DNA from: Halocatena pleomorpha
GTDB lineage: Archaea > Halobacteriota > Halobacteria > Halobacteriales > Haloarculaceae
Length of the DNA stretch: 64,000 bases
Direction: 5' to 3'
Assembly (NCBI RefSeq): GCF_003862495.1
Contig: NZ_RRCH01000004.1
Span: forward strand, 1-64,000
This document shows, in pieces, positions 34,931-43,852 of this stretch. The first letter of the stretch is position 1. Every line of letters begins with the position of its first letter. Under the pieces are notes generated by a model. It worked only from the letters and a program-made list of their open reading frames with translations, had not been told where the DNA came from and did not search any database. The translations under genes and the position numbers were made by a program.

Positions 34931-36035
34931 CCACTCTGCCCCTGACCCTGACGCCCTTCGCCTTCGCTGTTCGTCCTGTGGACGCACGTACACCGATCGC
35001 TGGCGGTGTGCGTGTGGCCATCCCCTCGATATCGACGCTCCGCTTCCTGACACAGCGGAGATCGATCCCGAGACGATCGATCTCACCGCTGGGCTATGGG
35101 GATTCGACGCGTTGCTGGCCCTTCCTGCACGACAGCGGGTCTGCCTCGGTGCGGGAGCCACACCGCTGGTCACTGCGCCTGAACCGTGGTCATGTCAGTT
35201 CATGCTCGAATACGTCTCCCCCACCGGCAGTTTCAAAGACCGGGGGGCGGCAGCGGTGCTTTCCCGTGCGGTCGAGTTGGGCGTCGATCGCGTGATTGAG
35301 GACTCCTCAGGGAACGCGGGCGCGGCTATCGCCACTTACGCCGCTCGCGCTGGCCTCGACTGCACGGTGTACGTTCCTGCCAGTGCGCCGTCCGCGAAGG
35401 TGCGCGCGATCGAGCGAACGGGCGCGTCGATCGTCCGCGTCGAAGGATCGCGCCAGGACGTGACTGACGCGTGCGTCGCGGCGGTCGAACGGGGTGAGGG
35501 ATGGTACGCGAGCCACGCGTGGAATCCGTTCTTTTTCGAGGGCACGGCGACCATTGCCTACGAGATTGCTGCCCGCCGGGGCTGGTCGGCTCCCGACGCG
35601 CTCCTCATGCCACTGGGCCACGGCACGCTGTTTCTGGGCGCATACCGGGGCTTCAGACGGCTCGATCAGATGGATCTGATCGATGAGCTACCGCGACTGC
35701 TCGGCGTTCAGGCCGCCGGCTACGATCCTATCGCGCGCGAACTGCACGGCGCGGCAGACGGCGACACGAACGACGCCGCCGACGGCATCCACATCCGTGA
35801 GCCAGTCAGAAAGAACCAGATCATGGACGCGATCGCGGCGACCGATGGTGACTGTATCGCGCTCGGTTCGACGGCGGTCGAAGCCGAACTCGGCGCGCTC
35901 GGTCGCCACGGCTTTTACGTCGAACCGACCAGTGCCATCGCCCCCGCTGCGCTCGAACGGTACCGCGAGCGCGGCGTACTCGATCCTGACGACGATGTCG
36001 TCGTTCCGCTCACTGGCAGCGGATTGAAAAAGTAA
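34920..36035 (+). CDS. Threonine synthase-like PLP enzyme with zinc ribbon
   Basis: This 371-aa fold-type II PLP enzyme carries an N-terminal zinc ribbon (CSSCGRTYTDRWRCACG, about residues 17-33). The PLP Lys is in SPTGSFKDRGAAAV, followed by EDSSGNAGAAIATYAAR (phosphate/substrate loop) and late VVPLTGSGLKK. This is the threonine synthase layout, but a second true thrC often exists in haloarchaea, so the reaction is not certain. The ATG overlaps the previous gene's end by 11 nt, suggesting co-translation with the AstE-like gene. Confidence 0.85.
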   Translation: MSTDHSAPDPDALRLRCSSCGRTYTDRWRCACGHPLDIDAPLPDTAEIDPETIDLTAGLWGFDALLALPARQRVCLGAGATPLVTAPEPWSCQFMLEYVSPTGSFKDRGAAAVLSRAVELGVDRVIEDSSGNAGAAIATYAARAGLDCTVYVPASAPSAKVRAIERTGASIVRVEGSRQDVTDACVAAVERGEGWYASHAWNPFFFEGTATIAYEIAARRGWSAPDALLMPLGHGTLFLGAYRGFRRLDQMDLIDELPRLLGVQAAGYDPIARELHGAADGDTNDAADGIHIREPVRKNQIMDAIAATDGDCIALGSTAVEAELGALGRHGFYVEPTSAIAPAALERYRERGVLDPDDDVVVPLTGSGLKK

Positions 36036-36107
36036 CTCCAGTCTGAATCGTATCAGTAGCTCTAACAGTCTTCCAATTTCTCGATCCGATCAATGCGGTC
36101 ACCGCTC

Positions 36108-36596
36108 TCACTCGAAGAGTGATCGTGCATAGCGGTAGATCGGTGCGCCGAGCCAATCGCGCTCTGTTGCTATCGTTTCGAGTGCAGAGCGAACTTCCGA
36201 TTCGGTGAGAACGCCACGGTCGCAAAGGCTTCGAAGAAGCACCGGAGAGAGAACGACGTCAGTCTCTACGAGCGCCTCCAACTCAGGGAGTGCCCTGAAA
36301 TCGTCTGTGACGAGAATAGACGCATTGGTGTTTCGAACGACAGCGATACAGCTTGCCTCGCCAGTGTCGATGCGATTTGATAGTAGCTCCGGTGCCGTCA
36401 CATCGCGTACTGTAACGTGGTCCATTCGTTCGAGTACGGCTGTCGCACCGCGTCCGTGTGGGTCATCATACGCTGCAGTGTTTTTGAGTTCGTCTACGAC
36501 CCGAGTTGTAGTGGTGATGTCGAACTCCGAGAAGACGAGTTCTAAGCAGTCTCCGACCGCGATCGAAACGAATGCACTGGTATCAACGACGACCAT
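36108..36596 (-). CDS. PIN-domain ribonuclease (toxin-like)
   Basis: This 162-aa PIN protein has MVVVDTSAFVSIAVGD (first Asp), a Glu in RVVDELKNTA, and later Asp residues in IDTGEASCIAV and ILVTDDFRALPEL. Together these form the acidic Mg site of PIN RNases. It is preceded by a ribbon-helix-helix gene with a seven-base gap, a standard VapBC-like toxin-antitoxin layout. The start ATG at 36596 removes an extension that overlaps the antitoxin. Confidence 0.85.
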   Translation of the reverse strand: MVVVDTSAFVSIAVGDCLELVFSEFDITTTTRVVDELKNTAAYDDPHGRGATAVLERMDHVTVRDVTAPELLSNRIDTGEASCIAVVRNTNASILVTDDFRALPELEALVETDVVLSPVLLRSLCDRGVLTESEVRSALETIATERDWLGAPIYRYARSLFE

Positions 36597-36603
36597 CTTA
36601 CGC

Positions 36604-36906
36604 TCACTGTTCTCCGAGTGTGTCCGCGAGTTCATCACTCCGATCGAGCAACCGCTTCGAAGATTGTACTGCTTTCGCGTCCTGACGACCGATGATCAGT
36701 TCCAACGTCTCGACATCAATCTCGTCGGTGAGATACAACTCCACCACAGACTCGCGGAACTCTTCGTCTGATTCGATGTCTGCTATATACTCCCGAAGCG
36801 CCTCAATGAGAAGCTCGGTACGGTTCTTGTGCGTTATTTCGCTCGCAACATCGGCGTGGGTGATGAGTTCCTCCGGAAGCCGGAAGTTCACTTTCTTCGT
36901 GCTCAT
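36604..36906 (-). CDS. Ribbon-helix-helix (CopG-like) antitoxin
   Basis: This 100-aa protein begins MSTKKVNFRLPEELITHADV, a classic ribbon-helix-helix DNA-binding N-terminus, followed by NRTELLIEALREYI. An acidic C-terminal tail is likely to wrap the PIN toxin. It is the first gene of the pair. A perfect palindrome at 36911-36921 lies just upstream and is a candidate operator for autoregulation. Confidence 0.85.
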   Translation of the reverse strand: MSTKKVNFRLPEELITHADVASEITHKNRTELLIEALREYIADIESDEEFRESVVELYLTDEIDVETLELIIGRQDAKAVQSSKRLLDRSDELADTLGEQ

Positions 36907-36910
36907 GTAT

Positions 36911-36921
36911 GTACATTGTAC
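36911..36921. promoter_or_regulatory. Perfect palindrome, candidate RHH operator
   Basis: GTACATTGTAC is an 11-bp perfect inverted repeat 5-15 nt upstream of the antitoxin ATG. It overlaps the expected transcription start, the usual place for antitoxin autorepression. Confidence 0.45.
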
Positions 36922-36984
36922 CCACAGCACCAAAACGATAGCGACGGTCGAGCCTCCCGTTTTGCCCTGTTCTGCCCTGTCAGT

Positions 36985-38346
36985 CTACCGTTCGGGGTGT
37001 ATGGGCGCGTCGAAGCCGCCACGGATCAGCGGTTTAGCGACGTGGCGGCGGGCACACGGCGGCACCTCATACCACCCAGATTCAAGATCGCGCTCGATCT
37101 CCCGTTCGGCTTTTTCAGGCGCGTTCGTGCCACAGTCCCGGCAGCGATAGCCCTGTTCGCGTCCGGCGCTTTCCATCCGGCGGCCGCAGTCGGGACAGGT
37201 CGGCGTGACGCGTTCGGTTGCTCGGAGCGAGCGAACGGCGAACTTCTCTAGCTTGAGTGTCCCTTCCGACACCTCCCCACAGACTGTGATGCGATCGCCC
37301 GGTTTGAGTGCGCGCACGTAATCACGGAATCGCTTCGTCGGCGCGAACGCCACACACTCGATCGTTCCCGAATCGTCTGTGAGTGTCGTAAACACGTGTC
37401 CTCCCCGCTTCGTTTCGGGTGGAGATCCAACCGACCCTTCGACCCGATACGCGCGACCGTCTACGACGGCGTCGAGGTGTTCGACGTCGTGGAGGTGCGT
37501 GTCGGTGCCTTGGTTCGTCACGAACGTCTCACGCGTTGCCACTGGCTCGCTGTCGATCGCCGCGGCAACGCTCACACAATCATCGGGATCGTCTCCGCGG
37601 ACGCCGTACAGAATCGGACAGGGAGTGTGAGGAACACACACCAACTCCCGTTCTTCACGGTCCACCGTGTCCCACACCGCCGGATAGCCCGCTTCGGCCG
37701 CTCGATACACCGATTCGGCGTCGACATCGCGGGGGGTTCCCCAGCGCTCCCGGTCGCGGTAGGAGATACACTCGTACGTCCAGTCGGTGAACCCTCCTGC
37801 GCTCTCTCGATCCGCGACAGTGGTGTCATCGGTGTGTAACGCCCGCTGCCGTCCGATCCACGCACCGATGGCGGCGAGCGCGCCGATCCGGCCGCGACCG
37901 TTGCCCCAATAGTTCGATCGGTAGCCGGTGACATCGAGAACACGCTCGGCGTCGGAGATGGTGAGTCGTTCGCCAAGCGCGGCCCGGGCGAACGCGAACA
38001 CGGCATCAGTAGCGTCAACACTGCTCCACTCGGCAGTGTCGGGTGCGATGACCATCCCCGGATTCGTGTTCGGGTCGTCGACCTGTGCCAGCTGGTCGAT
38101 GCTCTCACTCACGATCGGCACCGCGGTTTCCGGATCAAGCGTGGTGGACAACGCGACTGCGGCGTTCCCACGAGTTTTGTGCTCGACAGCAGGATTCAAC
38201 CGAACGAGCAAGGACCGCTCGTCCGGTGTCGAGCGATCGAGCGCACGCTCACGCTCACGAAAGCGTCGTGCGACCGTGTGAGCGACGTAGGTGGTGCACA
38301 TCCCCGTCTCACGGGAATCCGTATCGTCGATCCCGATAATCGTCAC
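36985..38346 (-). CDS. tiaS: tRNA(Ile2) 2-agmatinylcytidine synthetase
   Basis: This 453-aa archaeal enzyme attaches agmatine to C34 of tRNA-Ile(CAU) so that it reads AUA. It starts MTIIGIDDTDSRETGMCTTY, the conserved TCKD/TiaS opening with catalytic Asp residues. NPGMVIAP and GYRSNYWGNGRGRIGALAAIG (in parts) are typical. An OB-fold follows (about residues 330-400), and a C-terminal zinc ribbon shows CPDCGRR...CRDCGT. The GTG at 38346 is chosen because it begins directly at the conserved VTIIGIDDTD; the longer frame has a non-conserved basic leader. Confidence 0.93.
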   Translation of the reverse strand: MTIIGIDDTDSRETGMCTTYVAHTVARRFRERERALDRSTPDERSLLVRLNPAVEHKTRGNAAVALSTTLDPETAVPIVSESIDQLAQVDDPNTNPGMVIAPDTAEWSSVDATDAVFAFARAALGERLTISDAERVLDVTGYRSNYWGNGRGRIGALAAIGAWIGRQRALHTDDTTVADRESAGGFTDWTYECISYRDRERWGTPRDVDAESVYRAAEAGYPAVWDTVDREERELVCVPHTPCPILYGVRGDDPDDCVSVAAAIDSEPVATRETFVTNQGTDTHLHDVEHLDAVVDGRAYRVEGSVGSPPETKRGGHVFTTLTDDSGTIECVAFAPTKRFRDYVRALKPGDRITVCGEVSEGTLKLEKFAVRSLRATERVTPTCPDCGRRMESAGREQGYRCRDCGTNAPEKAEREIERDLESGWYEVPPCARRHVAKPLIRGGFDAPIHPER

Positions 38347-38451
38347 GAGAGAGCGTTTCAGGCCAGCGTTCAAACGGCTTTCGCCAGCCGATCGAGACAG
38401 ATATCTACAACGACACAACGCATATATGGTCAGAATCGCCTATAATCATCT

Positions 38452-39402
38452 ATGTCTCGGTCTGCACTGGTCGGGAACGTGATAGCCATGCTTGAGGACG
38501 CGGGCTTTCTCGTGAGCGACCGGTGTGCTGTGCGCCCAAAGAGTTTCGATGTCGCAGCACGTCGGGGAAAGGAGATAATCCTGGTAAAAATTCTTGGAAA
38601 TATCGATTCGTTCGACACCCCGATCGGGATGGAGATGCGTCGACTCGGGATGTATCTCGACGCGACGCCGATCGTTATCGGCTTGCGAACCCGCGATGAA
38701 AAGCTCGATCCGGGTGTCGTCTACTTCCGACACGGCGTTCCGGTGCTCAGCCCGGATACGGCGATGGATCTGTTCGTCGAGGAAGTTCCGCCGCTCATTT
38801 ATGCCGCTCCCGGCGGACTGTACGTGAACATCGACGGCAGCGTGCTGGCTGATGCTCGTAAGGATCGTGACTGGAGCCTCGGCCGACTCGCAACGGAACT
38901 CGGCGTCTCACGACGCACGGTTTCGAAGTACGAGGACGGAATGAACGCGAGCGTCGAGGTTGCCGTCCAACTCGAAGGTCTGTTCGAGGCCCCGCTTACG
39001 GATCCGATCGATGTGTTCGATCCCGAGTCGATCCACGACGACGACGACCCTGACGACGCTGAGATTGATCCTGACGACGAGCAACTTGTCACCGTTCTTA
39101 CGCGCGTCGGGTTCGATGTTCATCCAACGCGACGGTCGCCGTTCAAGGCGGTCAGCGAAGACGACCGTGAACGGATCAAGATGCTCACAGGACACTCGGC
39201 GTTCACCCGCACCGCTAAAAAGCGCGCGAAAATCATGAGCTCCGTTGGAAACGTTACACAAACGACATCAGTATACGTGGTTGAGGACACCAACCGCGAA
39301 TCAGTCGAGGAAACGGCGCTCATCCAACGCGAAGAGATCGAAGCCATTGATGACAGCGACTCGCTCCGCGATCTCATCCGCGAACGGGCAAAGACCGATT
39401 GA
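38452..39402 (+). CDS. Archaeal HTH-type transcriptional regulator
   Basis: This 316-aa protein has an N-terminal restriction-endonuclease-like segment (residues 1-115: [28 protein letters not shown]). A central Cro/C1-type HTH (about residues 130-185) shows [23 protein letters not shown]. An acidic linker and a C-terminal domain follow. This matches a highly conserved archaeal family annotated as putative HTH-type transcriptional regulatory protein, whose targets are not known to me. It is divergent from tiaS and abuts the minD-like gene with no gap (convergent). Confidence 0.88.
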   Translation: MSRSALVGNVIAMLEDAGFLVSDRCAVRPKSFDVAARRGKEIILVKILGNIDSFDTPIGMEMRRLGMYLDATPIVIGLRTRDEKLDPGVVYFRHGVPVLSPDTAMDLFVEEVPPLIYAAPGGLYVNIDGSVLADARKDRDWSLGRLATELGVSRRTVSKYEDGMNASVEVAVQLEGLFEAPLTDPIDVFDPESIHDDDDPDDAEIDPDDEQLVTVLTRVGFDVHPTRRSPFKAVSEDDRERIKMLTGHSAFTRTAKKRAKIMSSVGNVTQTTSVYVVEDTNRESVEETALIQREEIEAIDDSDSLRDLIRERAKTD

Positions 39403-40386
39403 TCACTCGAAGATGCGTCGAAGCCGGCCGAGCGCGCTCGCTCGCTTTTCCTCCTCACGTTGCTCGGTGAAAAACGACTCCGTCTCCGCTTGTTCTTGGT
39501 CGTATGCGGCTGTCGCTATCGGTCCGCTTTCGCTGTCGGTCTCTGCCGTCGTTTGCTCGCTTTCGGCGGCAGTGTCTGCTGGTTGCGGCGTCCCGTCCGC
39601 TGGACGGTCATCACCAGCAGAATCCGGTTCCGGTTCCGGTTCCGGATCCGGAGCAGGTGCTGCCTGTGTCGCGTACGCTCCGTGAGTCTCTTCGAGTTGG
39701 TTGACGCCGACTAACGTCCCCGCCAGATCCGAGAAGGCAGCCGCTGCGGGACTGGCAGTCCGCGCAACGATGTGTGTCATGGTGATCGTATCGTCTTTTG
39801 GAACCGCAGCGAGCACCTCATCACCCAGTTCGTCGATCAGCTCTCTGGTTTCCTCGTCCTCACGTGCTTGGTTGACAACGACTCCCTCAACGGTTCCCCC
39901 GACTCGGGCAGCGAGTTCTCCCGTCTTTGCCGCGTCTCTGATCGCCACGACATCCGGCGTCGTGACGAGCACGACGCCGTCAGCAATACGCAGCGGAGAG
40001 ATCACCTCATTAGAGAGTCCGGCGCTAGTGTCTAACAGGATGACATCGTACTCTTCCGTTAACGGTCCCGTCGTGTACTGCAGTCGGGAGGGATCGGCGG
40101 CAGCGTACTCATCGAGGGCTTGCGTGCCGGGAATGACCGAAAAGCCCCTCTCTGTCTCATAGGTCGCCTCACTGATGCCAGCGTCTCCTGCGAGAACGTT
40201 GTGAATCGTCGGACCGCCGTCGGGTTGAATTCCGAGCACTGGTCCGAGATTCGACATGCCGAGATCAACATCTAAAGCCACCACATCGTAGCCGGCAGCC
40301 GAGAGCGCGGTTGCGAGATTGCTGACGGCAGTCGTTTTTCCGACACCGCCTTTCCCGCCCCCAATAGCGAAGACCCGCCCACTCAT
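39403..40386 (-). CDS. MinD/ParA-family ATPase with acidic C-terminal extension
   Basis: This 327-aa deviant-Walker ATPase has GGGKGGVGKTTAVSNLA (Walker A with signature Lys), ALDVDLGMSNLGPVL, DVILLDTSAGLS (Walker B) and GVVVNQAR. After about residue 240 comes a low-complexity tail with alternating Pro-Glu and Asp-rich stretches. It ends in a short basic amphipathic-looking helix, ALGRLRRIFE, which could contact membrane. Haloarchaea have several MinD paralogues that position cell-surface machinery; the partner here is unknown. It is divergent from prf1. Confidence 0.87.
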   Translation of the reverse strand: MSGRVFAIGGGKGGVGKTTAVSNLATALSAAGYDVVALDVDLGMSNLGPVLGIQPDGGPTIHNVLAGDAGISEATYETERGFSVIPGTQALDEYAAADPSRLQYTTGPLTEEYDVILLDTSAGLSNEVISPLRIADGVVLVTTPDVVAIRDAAKTGELAARVGGTVEGVVVNQAREDEETRELIDELGDEVLAAVPKDDTITMTHIVARTASPAAAAFSDLAGTLVGVNQLEETHGAYATQAAPAPDPEPEPEPDSAGDDRPADGTPQPADTAAESEQTTAETDSESGPIATAAYDQEQAETESFFTEQREEEKRASALGRLRRIFE

Positions 40387-40468
40387 ACATCCTTTCTCAG
40401 GGGGTGGGACACTAAACTCTTCCCTCGGTGCAAAGGGTACTTACGCCTCATCCATCTATTTCCCCCCA

Positions 40469-41713
40469 ATGAATGATGACGACCAGTCGGATCGACGGAA
40501 ATACGAATTCCGGAAGGTGATCGAGGAACTCACGGAATATTCGGGATCTGGCACACAACTCGTGTCAATCTACGTCCCCCCCGATCGCCAGATCAGCGAC
40601 ATCGTCGCTCATGTAACCCAAGAGCACAGCGAAGCGTCAAACATCAAATCGAAACAGACGCGAACGGCGGTACAGGACGCCCTCACCAGTATCAAGGATC
40701 GACTCCGGTATTACGACAACCCGCCGGAAAACGGAATGGTATTGTTCTCGGGGGCGATCGACGCCGGTGGCGGCCAAACCGATATGGTAACTCGGGTGCT
40801 CGAACATCCTCCCCAGCCGATCGAGTCGTTTATTTATCACTGTGACTCCGATTTTCTCACCGAGCCGCTTGAGGAGATGCTGGGCGATAAGGGACTGTTC
40901 GGGCTGATCGTCCTCGACCGGCGGGAGGCGAACGTCGGCTGGCTCAAAGGGAAGCGAGTCGAACCTGTCAAGAGCGCCTCCTCGCTCGTGCCCGGCAAGC
41001 AGAGAAAAGGCGGTCAGTCAGCCCAGCGGTTCGCCAGACTCCGGCTCGAAGCCATCGATAACTTCTATCAGGAAGTCGCAGGGATGGCAAACGACCTGTT
41101 CGTTCCCGAACGCCACGAAATGGACGGCGTACTCGTCGGTGGTCCCTCGCCAACCAAAGACGAGTTCTTAGACGGCGAGTATCTCCACCACGAGCTACAG
41201 GACATCGTGCTCGGGAAGTTCGATGTCTCCTACACCGACGAATCCGGGTTATCGGATCTTGTCAACGCCGCCAGCGACGTGCTGGCCGAAACGGAAATGA
41301 TGAAGGACAAGTCCCAGATGGACGAGTTCTTCAAGGAACTCCACCAGGGGGAGCTTGCGACCTACGGCTTCGAGTCGACCCGACAGAACCTCCTGATGGG
41401 TGCTGTCGACCGATTGCTGTTGAGCGAAGATCTCCGGAAAGACGTGATCACTTACGTCTGTGAGAACGATCACGAACAGCGCGAAGTCATCGATCGCCGT
41501 AAGAACACGCCGGACCACGAGTGTGAACAGTGTGGGGCTGTCGTCTCTGCCGAAGCCGCTACCCGAGAAGATATCATTGAGCACCTGATCGACATCGCAG
41601 AACAGCGCGGCACCGAAACGAAACTCATCTCTACGGACTTCGAGGAAGGCGAACAACTGATGAACGCGTTTGGCGGCATCGCTGGCATCCTGCGGTACTC
41701 TACCGGCATCTGA
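40469..41713 (+). CDS. prf1: Peptide chain release factor aRF1
   Basis: This 414-aa translation termination factor recognises all three stop codons. NIKS at residues 58-61 is the codon-recognition loop. KGGQSAQRFAR (GGQ at 181-183) reaches the peptidyl-transferase centre, and the C-terminal domain has a zinc-finger-like CEQCG near residue 352. Length and all motifs are canonical. The ATG at 40469 is used; the 50-codon in-frame extension overlaps the divergent minD-like start and is not conserved. Confidence 0.97.
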   Translation: MNDDDQSDRRKYEFRKVIEELTEYSGSGTQLVSIYVPPDRQISDIVAHVTQEHSEASNIKSKQTRTAVQDALTSIKDRLRYYDNPPENGMVLFSGAIDAGGGQTDMVTRVLEHPPQPIESFIYHCDSDFLTEPLEEMLGDKGLFGLIVLDRREANVGWLKGKRVEPVKSASSLVPGKQRKGGQSAQRFARLRLEAIDNFYQEVAGMANDLFVPERHEMDGVLVGGPSPTKDEFLDGEYLHHELQDIVLGKFDVSYTDESGLSDLVNAASDVLAETEMMKDKSQMDEFFKELHQGELATYGFESTRQNLLMGAVDRLLLSEDLRKDVITYVCENDHEQREVIDRRKNTPDHECEQCGAVVSAEAATREDIIEHLIDIAEQRGTETKLISTDFEEGEQLMNAFGGIAGILRYSTGI

Positions 41714-41851
41714 TAGTGCCTGATTGCTGCCGTATCCACTGCCGACTGTGCTCTTCTACCCTTGGTTTTATGGGTGATGGTATGGATAGCAATGAATAGA
41801 GAAACGGAAAATAAGCCCGATGCGGCGTGGTGTTCGTACGGCCGGCTCAGA

Positions 41852-42241
41852 TCAGATAACGCGGTTCTGGAGGTAATCGAGGTGTTTCGCGTTGTAGACG
41901 ATCTTCACTTCGTCGGCACCCGGCGATCCGATGCAGGTCAGTCGCACATTGCGGTCCTCGACTTCCTCATCGGAGAGGATCTGCTGCATGTCCATCTCGA
42001 TCTCTCCTTCCTTGAGGATGGCGGCGCAGTTCGCACACGCACCGGCCCGGCACGAGAACGGCCAGTCGTATCCTTGAGCCTCTGCGGCTTCAAGAATGTA
42101 CTCGCCTGGGTTTACGTCGATCGTGCCGTAATCCTCGTCGTCGAAGTCCTCCTCCGCGGCCTTCTCAAACAGCTCGTCATCTTCCAACGACCACCCCTGG
42201 TCGTCAAGCACTTCGTAGTTTAGGTATTCGACAGTGGGCAT
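41852..42241 (-). CDS. Halophilic 2Fe-2S ferredoxin
   Basis: This 129-aa plant-type ferredoxin has cluster ligands in [14 protein letters not shown] (CxxxxCxxC) and LTCIGSP. The N-terminus [28 protein letters not shown] carries (in pieces) the acidic insertion typical of haloarchaeal ferredoxins, which keeps the protein soluble in high salt. It serves as electron carrier for 2-oxoacid:ferredoxin oxidoreductases. The ATG at 42241 matches known N-termini. It is a monocistronic gene with a strongly A/T-rich upstream region. Confidence 0.95.
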   Translation of the reverse strand: MPTVEYLNYEVLDDQGWSLEDDELFEKAAEEDFDDEDYGTIDVNPGEYILEAAEAQGYDWPFSCRAGACANCAAILKEGEIEMDMQQILSDEEVEDRNVRLTCIGSPGADEVKIVYNAKHLDYLQNRVI

Positions 42242-42307
42242 CATCGGCGCTTTGATGGCCACAATGTTAGGCCTTGCTGTTGCAGTCTCAGCATATGTGC
42301 CGGTCAA

Positions 42308-43009
42308 AAATGAAGGAATCCGTATGCGCGACTGTTGCCTGTAATATTTTGAATAATAGGTAATTATTTCACGCTGCCAAGTAGGTCCCCTGTTGGTGAC
42401 GGCTGCACCCGGCTTTAATAGAGAGATGCTTCTTGTCTATAATCTCGACAAACAACAAAATAAATAGCGTGTGATGCATTATATATTTCACAAACTGTGA
42501 ATATGACAAACAAGTTATGTTGTTTCGTTATATAAATGGGGGTGCGAATACGATTCTGGGACAGAGGAGTGACACCGATGCTGTTTTCATAGATGATGGA
42601 ATTGAATCCGAGGTTGTTCATAACGGACGAGTCGCCTACAGAGCAGTCAGATTCGGAGCATTGCGTTCTTGGCGACTGTTCTTTCAAGGAGAGAGTCCCG
42701 CCGTTCACGGCGTTGACGAGAGGCGATGCGTCTCGTTCGCACAGCAGAACGCTTCGCGTTCTGCGGACGGGCGTGAATCCGACATGGACGTTCGTTTCCG
42801 CCGTCGCTGGCTGGCCCCCAAACGTTTCGCCCATGCCGTGACAAACGTAGTATCACGGGTTCCGCCATCTCCCCACCGGTAGGCCACCGGGGGAGACGGG
42901 CCCCACTCCACCCATTCGCGAGCGTCCCGACAGCCGGCGCTCTGGCGACAGCTGATCGAACGATTTGTATTCTGAGTGGTTCTCGGTTCACGACGACCGT
43001 ATCCGTCCC
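42308..43009. other. 700-bp intergenic region with strong hairpins
   Basis: No confident protein gene is seen. Part 42308-42560 is A/T-rich, with TTATATAA near 42527-42534 as a possible promoter on either strand. Part 42600-42960 is GC-rich and structured. There is a perfect 9-bp hairpin (stems GCAGAACGC at 42744-42752 and GCGTTCTGC at 42756-42764, TTC loop) of the same design as the 64-nt insertions. A longer imperfect stem sits around 42865-42900 (CTCCCC...CCGGT...ACCGG...GGGAG). It could be a structured RNA or a decayed IS200/IS605 end. No RNase P or SRP signature was recognised. Confidence 0.4.
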
Positions 43010-43010
43010 G

Positions 43011-43015
43011 TTTAA
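43011..43015 (+). promoter_or_regulatory. TATA box for hisA
   Basis: TTTAA lies 25-29 nt upstream of the hisA ATG at 43040, consistent with a leaderless transcript. Confidence 0.5.
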
Positions 43016-43039
43016 CCCGTTGCTCCCCGAGGCGCGAGT

Positions 43040-43762
43040 ATGTTTCCGGAGTTCGAAGTCATTCCCGCAGTCGACGTTCAGGAGGGTCAAGCTGTCCAAC
43101 TCGTCGGCGGCGAACGCGGGACAGGGCGGACGTACGGCGATCCGACCGACGCTGCGACACGGTGGATCGACGCCGGTGCGTCCACGTTGCATCTGATCGA
43201 TCTCGATGGCGCATTCGAGGGGACCCGACGGAACGCCGACGCGATCGCGGCGATCGCCACCAGTCCCGTCGACGTTCAAGTCGGTGGGGGAATCCGCACA
43301 GCGGCAGACGCGATCGGACTCCTTGAGCAGGGAATCGATCGCGTGATTCTCGGAACGGCAGCGGTTGAAACGCCCGAGATCGTCGCGACGATCAGCGAAG
43401 ACCACCCCGGATCGGTGATGGTGAGCCTCGACGCGAAAGACGGCGAGGTCGTCGTCTCGGGCTGGACCGAAGGCACTGGACTTGATCCTGCGACGGCGGC
43501 CCAACGCTACGAGGAACTGGGCGCGGGGGCCATTCTGTTCACCGATGTAGACGTGGAGGGGCGACTCGACGGCGTGCGAACCGATCGGGTTGAGCGCGTC
43601 GTTGAGCACGTCGACATCCCGGTCGTCGCAAGTGGCGGCGTCGGATCGATCGCGGACATCCGTTCGCTCGAACGTGCCGGTGCAGCGGCTGTCGTCGTCG
43701 GCACGGCGTTGTATGAAGGCCAGTTTACACTCGAAGACGCGATGGACGCCGTGAACGAGTGA
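43040..43762 (+). CDS. hisA: ProFAR isomerase (HisA)
   Basis: This 240-aa TIM-barrel enzyme of histidine biosynthesis isomerises phosphoribosylformimino-AICAR-phosphate. EVIPAVDVQEGQAVQLVGG has the N-terminal catalytic Asp, LHLIDLDGAFEGTRRN is typical of HisA rather than HisF, and VQVGGGIRT is the first phosphate loop. ILFTDVDVEGRLDG carries the second catalytic Asp, and VVASGGVGSIADIR the second phosphate loop. It is a single gene; no other his gene is adjacent. Confidence 0.96.
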   Translation: MFPEFEVIPAVDVQEGQAVQLVGGERGTGRTYGDPTDAATRWIDAGASTLHLIDLDGAFEGTRRNADAIAAIATSPVDVQVGGGIRTAADAIGLLEQGIDRVILGTAAVETPEIVATISEDHPGSVMVSLDAKDGEVVVSGWTEGTGLDPATAAQRYEELGAGAILFTDVDVEGRLDGVRTDRVERVVEHVDIPVVASGGVGSIADIRSLERAGAAAVVVGTALYEGQFTLEDAMDAVNE

Positions 43763-43852
43763 ATACGCTGTAGAGTGAACTATTTTCGAGTGGACTCCTG
43801 TTTGAGACGAGTGTTTAACCCGTCCGATACATAATACACCACTGTCACACAG

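Noticed and set aside
39585-39660. Simple repeat CCGGTT units in the MinD-like gene
   Set aside because: They encode an in-frame Pro-Glu acidic linker common in haloarchaeal proteins, so this is not a separate repeat element.
42308-43039. RNase P RNA or SRP RNA gene
   Set aside because: The conserved RNase P core elements and the SRP GGAA-type tetraloop region could not be recognised, so only a structured intergenic block is reported.
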